The translations under genes were made by a program, and so were the position numbers. From DATKGL01 sp035510795 (lineage in GTDB: Bacteria; Patescibacteriota; Saccharimonadia; Saccharimonadales; UBA4665), in contig DATKGL010000005.1 in the NCBI GenBank assembly GCA_035510795.1, forward strand, positions 1 through 38,579: a DNA stretch of 38,579 bases, in the 5' to 3' direction. Positions 34,111 through 38,579 of this stretch are shown one piece after another. Below the pieces are notes generated by a model, which saw nothing but the letters and a program-made list of their open reading frames with translations, searched no databases and was not told the origin of the DNA. The number at the start of each line of letters is the position of its first letter. Position 1 is the first letter of the stretch.

Positions 34111-35871
34111 TTAGGTTGCCGCACCCGGAGATTGACTGCTGCGGCTGGAAGGGTGGTCGCGACGGGCATTGATGGCAAGGGCAGAGATAACTATCAGCGA
34201 CAGAAAAATAATTGCCAAATCCGACAAATCAAACCGGGCAAGACCTGGCGCGTGAAGCGGCTTATAAGCCGGTATCATCCATTTTAGGTAATTGGCCTGC
34301 AGATAAGTCATAAGACAGATAATACTAACCAATGCTACGCTGTGCAGAATAACACGGCGGAACAGTTTCCCCTCCTTATTGGTCAGTTTAGTGGCGGCAG
34401 CCGCCACGGCTATACTTTGGGGCGAGATCATTTTTGCAGCCACACCACCGGAGCTGTTCGAGGCAACGGTGAGTACCGGATTTATGCCGAGGGCGGTGGC
34501 TGTATGGGATTGGACGGTACTAAAGAGGGCGTTGGATGATGTATCGCTACCGGTTATAAATACACCCAGCCAGCCAAGTAGTGGGGCGACCAGCGGAAAT
34601 ACCCTTCCTGTTTCTGATAGAGCCCTGCTCAGCGTTGCCGAAATTCCAGAGTAGTTGGCGACGTAGGCAAAACCGACGATTGAAGCAATGGTTATAAGCG
34701 GGCGGCGCAGCTCTTTAAGCGTCTGCTTGGCAATTTTAATTACATGCCTGAAGGACATGTGCATTAAAACGGCGGACAGCAGCGCCGCTAGAAAAATAGC
34801 GGTTCCGGCAGCTGATAACCAAGCGAAACTGTAAGTGACATCGACTGGATGGCCAGCTACGCTTATGCCGTGGTGCAATAGGCCAAAGGGAATTTTAATC
34901 GTGTACTTTCCCAGTAGAGCCTGCGTCCCGGAAAAAGCCCAGTTAGCAATGAAAACTATCAGCAGCAGAAATGGCGTCCAGGCCCGGACGATTTCCGAAG
35001 TACTAAAACGGACCTTGCCGGGAGCGACTGAAGTTTTTTCATTAGGAAAACGCCAAACCTCTTTCGGCTGCCAGACAAGCAACAGACCAACCAGACAGAG
35101 CATCGATACGATCGAGGACACAATATCGGGCAAAGACGGGCCCAGATAACTGGACGTCAGAAACATCGTTGCCGCATAGGCGCCGCCGGTTACAAGTATT
35201 GCCGGCCAAACCGCCCTGGCTCCGCGCCAGCCGGCCACAATGACCACCAGCCACAGGGGAATAATCAGGGCAATCAACGGCAGCTGATGACCGATCATCC
35301 GGCTCAGCGTATTGGCATTAATATTAGTTAGCTGACTGGCCGTGACTACGGCGATACCGATGCCGCCAAAGGCTACCGGTGCGGTATTGGCCAGCAAACA
35401 GATGCTGGCAGCGTAGATTGGTACAAAACCCAGGCCAATTAAGATGCCGGCTGTGATAGCTACCGGTGCGCCAAAACCGGCCGATCCCTCCAAAAAGGCG
35501 CCAAAACAAAAAGCAATCAGCAACGCCTGCAAGCGGCGATCGTTGGTAATGTTTTCGATGCTTTGCCGGACGACGCTAAAACTGCCGCTAGCCACGCTTA
35601 TGTTGTATAGGAATATGGCCGCCAAGACGATCCAGCTGATTGGCATCAAACCGTCAATAACACCATATAAACCGGATAACCCGGCCAGCTTGACCGGCAT
35701 GCCATAAGCAAAAATCGCAATAACAAGTCCTATGCCCAGGGTTATCAGAGTTGCCAGGTAACCGGCCACCTTCCGGCTTAGCAACATGCCGCCCAAGATC
35801 AAAATCGGAGCAACGGCAACTAGCGTCGACCAAAGTAAACTATGCAGCGGATCAACAGGCTGGGGCCACAT
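34111..35871 (-). CDS. lldP: L-lactate permease (LctP family)
   Basis: This 586-residue protein has about 13-14 membrane helices and matches the lactate permease family over its length: the WSTLVAVAPILILGGMLL start, FLEGSAGFGAPVAITAGILIG (about 126-146), NTAPVAFGGIGIAVVTAS, and ITGSDTSSNALFSTVQ in the C-terminal half. It brings in lactate, and often glycolate, with protons or sodium, or may export fermentation lactate. No lactate dehydrogenase is adjacent. AAGG lies about 8 bases before the ATG. The 273 bases upstream hold no gene, only the promoter of the divergent 36145 gene. Confidence 0.93.
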   Translation of the reverse strand: MWPQPVDPLHSLLWSTLVAVAPILILGGMLLSRKVAGYLATLITLGIGLVIAIFAYGMPVKLAGLSGLYGVIDGLMPISWIVLAAIFLYNISVASGSFSVVRQSIENITNDRRLQALLIAFCFGAFLEGSAGFGAPVAITAGILIGLGFVPIYAASICLLANTAPVAFGGIGIAVVTASQLTNINANTLSRMIGHQLPLIALIIPLWLVVIVAGWRGARAVWPAILVTGGAYAATMFLTSSYLGPSLPDIVSSIVSMLCLVGLLLVWQPKEVWRFPNEKTSVAPGKVRFSTSEIVRAWTPFLLLIVFIANWAFSGTQALLGKYTIKIPFGLLHHGISVAGHPVDVTYSFAWLSAAGTAIFLAALLSAVLMHMSFRHVIKIAKQTLKELRRPLITIASIVGFAYVANYSGISATLSRALSETGRVFPLVAPLLGWLGVFITGSDTSSNALFSTVQSHTATALGINPVLTVASNSSGGVAAKMISPQSIAVAAAATKLTNKEGKLFRRVILHSVALVSIICLMTYLQANYLKWMIPAYKPLHAPGLARFDLSDLAIIFLSLIVISALAINARRDHPSSRSSQSPGAAT

Positions 35872-36079
35872 CTAGATGCCTTCTGTTTATTTTTTGCACA
35901 ACCATTTGACTGTTAATTAACGGATCATTATGGTCCGGCTTCATATTGATTTTTAGTATAAGCTTGATGACAGCCGTTTTCAACTAACTGGATTCGTTGG
36001 CCAACAACAGGCAGTCGCAGGTATAGGCTTAACGGCTTCCTATAAGATATCGGAATGGGCAAAATTCGTAAAAAGTTAA

Positions 36080-36107
36080 TTGACAAAAGGACTGGTTCGG
36101 ATAATAT
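36080..36107 (+). promoter_or_regulatory. Promoter of the 36145 gene
   Basis: A perfect TTGACA (36080-36085), 16 bases, TAATAT (36102-36107). It gives a leader of about 30 bases with a GGGAG site, a classical arrangement unlike the near-leaderless genes. Confidence 0.6.
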
Positions 36108-36144
36108 TAAGTTTAATTATTAAGAGTGAGATAGAGGGAGTAAG

Positions 36145-36900
36145 ATGTCGAAACTGACTAAACACGAGAGTGGGCTCGGGCAAATTTATATTATCGCAAT
36201 AATAGTAGTTGTACTGGCCGTTGCCGGAGTTATCGTCTGGCAGGTGACGAAGAAAAGTTCAAATAACAAAACTTCGACAACTAGTACCATATCTGCTCCC
36301 GCCAAAAATGTTGCCGTATCAAGTGCTTGCCAGAAAATATTTAACGATAAGTCGCTTTGTGCGTTCGCCGAGCACACTAACATCAATACCGTATCGTATG
36401 CCGCTAACGGTACTGCGGTTGAAGGATCATCCGGCGCCCAAGGGACCTTTACCCTGCAACATGACAGCAAGAACAACTCCTCAATTACTTATACCTCTGC
36501 TGACAAACAATTGGCGGAGATTAATTATAATGGGGCCACCTACGTTCAAGAAGGTGCCGGCACTACTTGGTTGGAGTACAGCAGCAGCAGCGCAGCCGCC
36601 AGCGCCGGTATACCTAACCCGGTCAACAGCTTTGAGCTTAAATTCAACAGCGGCAATAGTAATGGTTACACCGCTATTAAAGATGGCACTTCAACTTGCG
36701 GCAATTTAACTTGCGACAAGTATCAGATAAAAGTTACCTCTCAGCCAACAATGACACAGTATGTCTGGTTCGATAACACAAATTACCTGCTAAGGGAATA
36801 CTCCTATAGCAACAGCTCAACCGGCACCTCAGCCGACATTACCTTTACCTACCCGACCGTCACCATCGCTGCGCCATCTCCGGTTCAGATGGTCCCCTAG
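36145..36900 (+). CDS. Membrane-anchored exported protein, LolA/LppX-like fold possible
   Basis: This 251-residue protein has a short N-terminus (MSKLTKHESGLGQIYIIAII), a membrane helix at about 14-33, and a Ser/Thr linker (about 40-60). The exported domain looks like a curved beta sheet (GTFTLQHDSKNNSSITY, AEINYNGATYVQE, KYQIKVTS, QYVWFDNTNYLLREYSY), a pattern reminiscent of LolA/LppX-type lipid- or substrate-binding proteins. The sequence GNLTCDKYQIKV-x-VWFDNTNYLLRE resembles outer-membrane-carrier-like domains. No lipobox, so it is an anchored protein and not a lipoprotein. Two cysteine pairs may be disulfides. GGGAG is 4 bases before the ATG. Confidence 0.65.
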   Translation: MSKLTKHESGLGQIYIIAIIVVVLAVAGVIVWQVTKKSSNNKTSTTSTISAPAKNVAVSSACQKIFNDKSLCAFAEHTNINTVSYAANGTAVEGSSGAQGTFTLQHDSKNNSSITYTSADKQLAEINYNGATYVQEGAGTTWLEYSSSSAAASAGIPNPVNSFELKFNSGNSNGYTAIKDGTSTCGNLTCDKYQIKVTSQPTMTQYVWFDNTNYLLREYSYSNSSTGTSADITFTYPTVTIAAPSPVQMVP

Positions 36901-36926
36901 TACTAGCAAAATTTGAAGAAACCCAT

Positions 36927-37904
36927 CTATTTCATTAACCCGTACACCGCTAAACCAATTGACAGTAAGTACCGAGGGTTGCCTTGGTACCAGACATAGA
37001 CTGGCTCCCAGTCAGGCTCATACTTTGCTTTAAATTGATGTAATCCCTTAAAACCGATGAAACTGTCACTTATTCGGTAGACATGAATTAGTAAATTACC
37101 GGGCAGGCTGGTTACGAATGGTTTGCCGTCCAGCGGTGACATACCTAAATTGAAATCGCTATAGCCCTCACTTTGTTTAATTGTCAGCAAATTAATAAAC
37201 AGCATATCAATGCTGTTAGCGGGAGCGTCAGAACGATGGCGCATTAAATCTACTGTAGCTACTCCATCCTTAAATGTCGGAAGCTCATTGACGAAAGCTT
37301 GGGCTTTACCGGTTTTATCTCGCAGTATGTATAACTTCACCCGGTGCAGGTAATCATCATCGAATCGCCCGGTCAGAAATGACCACTCTTTTCTATTAGG
37401 CAGTTTTATCCAGCTATCAGAAACCTTTTTCAGCTCATTTACCAGCTCTTTATCATGTGGCGGCGAGGAAGTCGATACGCTGAATTCTTGTTTTTCGTAT
37501 CGGTTAACGAGGTTGCGGAAGTACTTGTTATGGATAGTGATTGTGCTGAAGTGCTCTAGGCCAATAACTGCATCGGCGCCGATCAAGATACTGCCCAAGC
37601 CGATTGACTGGTAATCCTTGCGGTATTTATCCGTTGTCTGGATGAAGGCAATGATCAGTTTATGCTCGCGGCAGTATTGCTTGAATTCATTTAACAATAG
37701 GCTGATCGAGCCGTCAGGCCCAACCGGATCACCCATGCAGATGGCAACCTTCCTTTTGATTGCAAAAGCGACGAAGGCATTGTTGTCGCTCGAGAAAAAG
37801 AAGATTTTATCTTCCGGCCAAAGCTTGAAAAAGTCATCTGCCTCACCACCATGTTTATCAAGCAGTTTACGGGCACGCTCATAATCCAGTCGCTTATTCG
37901 GCAC
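36927..37904 (-). CDS. MprF C-terminal-like aminoacyl-lipid synthase (DUF2156)
   Basis: This 325-residue soluble protein matches the catalytic C-terminal region of phosphatidylglycerol lysyltransferases (DUF2156, twin GNAT fold). Markers are FFFSSDNNAFVAFAIKRKVAICMGDPVG (about 50-77), DSWIKLPNRKEWSFLTGRFD, VATVDLMRHR, and DFNLGMSPLDG near residue 255. MprF moves an amino acid from tRNA to a lipid to lower surface charge. The N-terminal flippase of MprF is absent, so this is the stand-alone form. The start is GTG at 37902-37904. Substrate amino acid unknown. Confidence 0.88.
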   Translation of the reverse strand: MPNKRLDYERARKLLDKHGGEADDFFKLWPEDKIFFFSSDNNAFVAFAIKRKVAICMGDPVGPDGSISLLLNEFKQYCREHKLIIAFIQTTDKYRKDYQSIGLGSILIGADAVIGLEHFSTITIHNKYFRNLVNRYEKQEFSVSTSSPPHDKELVNELKKVSDSWIKLPNRKEWSFLTGRFDDDYLHRVKLYILRDKTGKAQAFVNELPTFKDGVATVDLMRHRSDAPANSIDMLFINLLTIKQSEGYSDFNLGMSPLDGKPFVTSLPGNLLIHVYRISDSFIGFKGLHQFKAKYEPDWEPVYVWYQGNPRYLLSIGLAVYGLMK

Positions 37905-38006
37905 TCAACTACTCTAACAGCTAGCTCAAAACGAACATAATTTTTTACCTAAAACCAATTTAAATATCCATGCAACACCGCGACAAAGCTAGCTGATATT
38001 CTGTAG

Positions 38007-38579
38007 TTATGATTTTCTTAGATTGTGGCGAACGCCCATTACTGTTTTACCTTGCATGTGGACTTGTCTAACGGGTTGACTGTTGTCGCCGAATATTTTA
38101 ACCGGGCGTTCATCGCCAGGTACAGGCCTCATCCCAGCCCTAGCAAGAGCTTCACCAATAAACTCGGGTTGGACGTCTGGCCACCAGTAAAAATCAACCG
38201 GCTGAATCCGGAAGCCATCTCGTAATAACTCTCGTCCAATATCTTTTGCTACCTTGTCGTTCCAGTATTCTGGATGAACAACGATGTCTCTTACCCACAA
38301 GTGATTTTTTATAATGCTGAGTCGCCTGATCTCCCTGACCGCCTCCGCCTTAAAGGAAGTATCGTGGGGGCCCTGGGGCGGCCCGCCACCAGAGACATTA
38401 TGCGCAGTTTGTCCGAACCCAATAAACACCCCGTCGTCCATAGCAACAGCTACTCGCGGCTTTGTATATTCCTGATTCGCGTTGTATCGGCGGCCAACTT
38501 CGTTATTCGGCTCGATGTGCGAATCAAAATAATCAACCGGGTAATTCCAGCCAACTAATTCGTCGACATGTTCTTGAGT
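38007..38579 (-). CDS. GNAT-like acetyltransferase, runs off the right edge
   Basis: At least 190 residues are visible. The frame is open from the last base of the window to the stop at 38007; an ATG at 38441 exists but the 46 codons before it are clearly coding (NYPVDYFDSHIEPNNEVGRR, then PRVAVAMDDGVFIGFGQ). The order of strand (VAVAMDDGVFIGFG), then LWVRDIVVHPEYWNDKVAKDIG and a following helix, is that of GNAT N-acetyltransferases, though the usual Q/RxxGxG/A loop is altered to N-DKVAKDIG. The true start lies beyond the window. Substrate unknown. Confidence 0.65.
   Translation of the reverse strand, partial: TQEHVDELVGWNYPVDYFDSHIEPNNEVGRRYNANQEYTKPRVAVAMDDGVFIGFGQTAHNVSGGGPPQGPHDTSFKAEAVREIRRLSIIKNHLWVRDIVVHPEYWNDKVAKDIGRELLRDGFRIQPVDFYWWPDVQPEFIGEALARAGMRPVPGDERPVKIFGDNSQPVRQVHMQGKTVMGVRHNLRKS

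Overview
The window looks like a chromosome segment of a Patescibacteria/CPR bacterium, most likely Saccharibacteria-like. Supporting signs are many short lineage-specific proteins, several proteins that are one N-terminal membrane anchor plus a short linker and an exported domain, a relic of a conjugative coupling protein, and a mix of Shine-Dalgarno genes with genes whose -10 box sits only 6-9 bases before the start codon. The standard bacterial code is used (TGA acts as stop). The taxon is inferred from gene style, not from a marker gene.

Positions 1 to about 13,350 are an accessory island, visibly richer in A+T than the rest. It holds a coupled pair of small phage/plasmid-type genes (248-717), a nested inverted repeat (730-852), two related membrane-anchored coiled-coil proteins (881-2125), a Schlafen-type AlbA_2 protein coupled to an unknown protein (2305-4236), unknown proteins including a possible PD-(D/E)XK nuclease (4483-6704), a complete 1629-residue single-chain Type ISP restriction-modification enzyme (6842-11731), a membrane-anchored GIY-YIG nuclease (11923-12360) with a small membrane partner, and a truncated VirD4/TraD-like coupling protein (12863-13354). 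A 30-base repeat (28 of 30 identical) brackets 2241-6813. I read this as a defence island built on the remains of an integrated conjugative element.

Positions 13,400-23,540 look like ordinary chromosome: two tiny membrane proteins, an MMPL/RND exporter, a run of unrecognised lineage proteins (16319-21704) interrupted by typA/bipA, a DinB/TIGR03086-type protein and a DUF1861-like beta-propeller.

Positions 23,620 to the right end hold metabolism and envelope genes: a nitronate monooxygenase-like flavoprotein, a very large histidine-kinase-like sensor with eight extracytoplasmic InlB-B-like repeats, an MFS exporter, a short CDF-like protein, a histidine phosphatase, an EamA/DMT transporter, an aldo/keto reductase, an L-lactate permease, a membrane-anchored exported protein, a soluble MprF-C-terminal/DUF2156 aminoacyl-lipid synthase, and a GNAT-like gene that runs off the right edge. 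I saw no tRNA, rRNA, CRISPR array or intact transposase.
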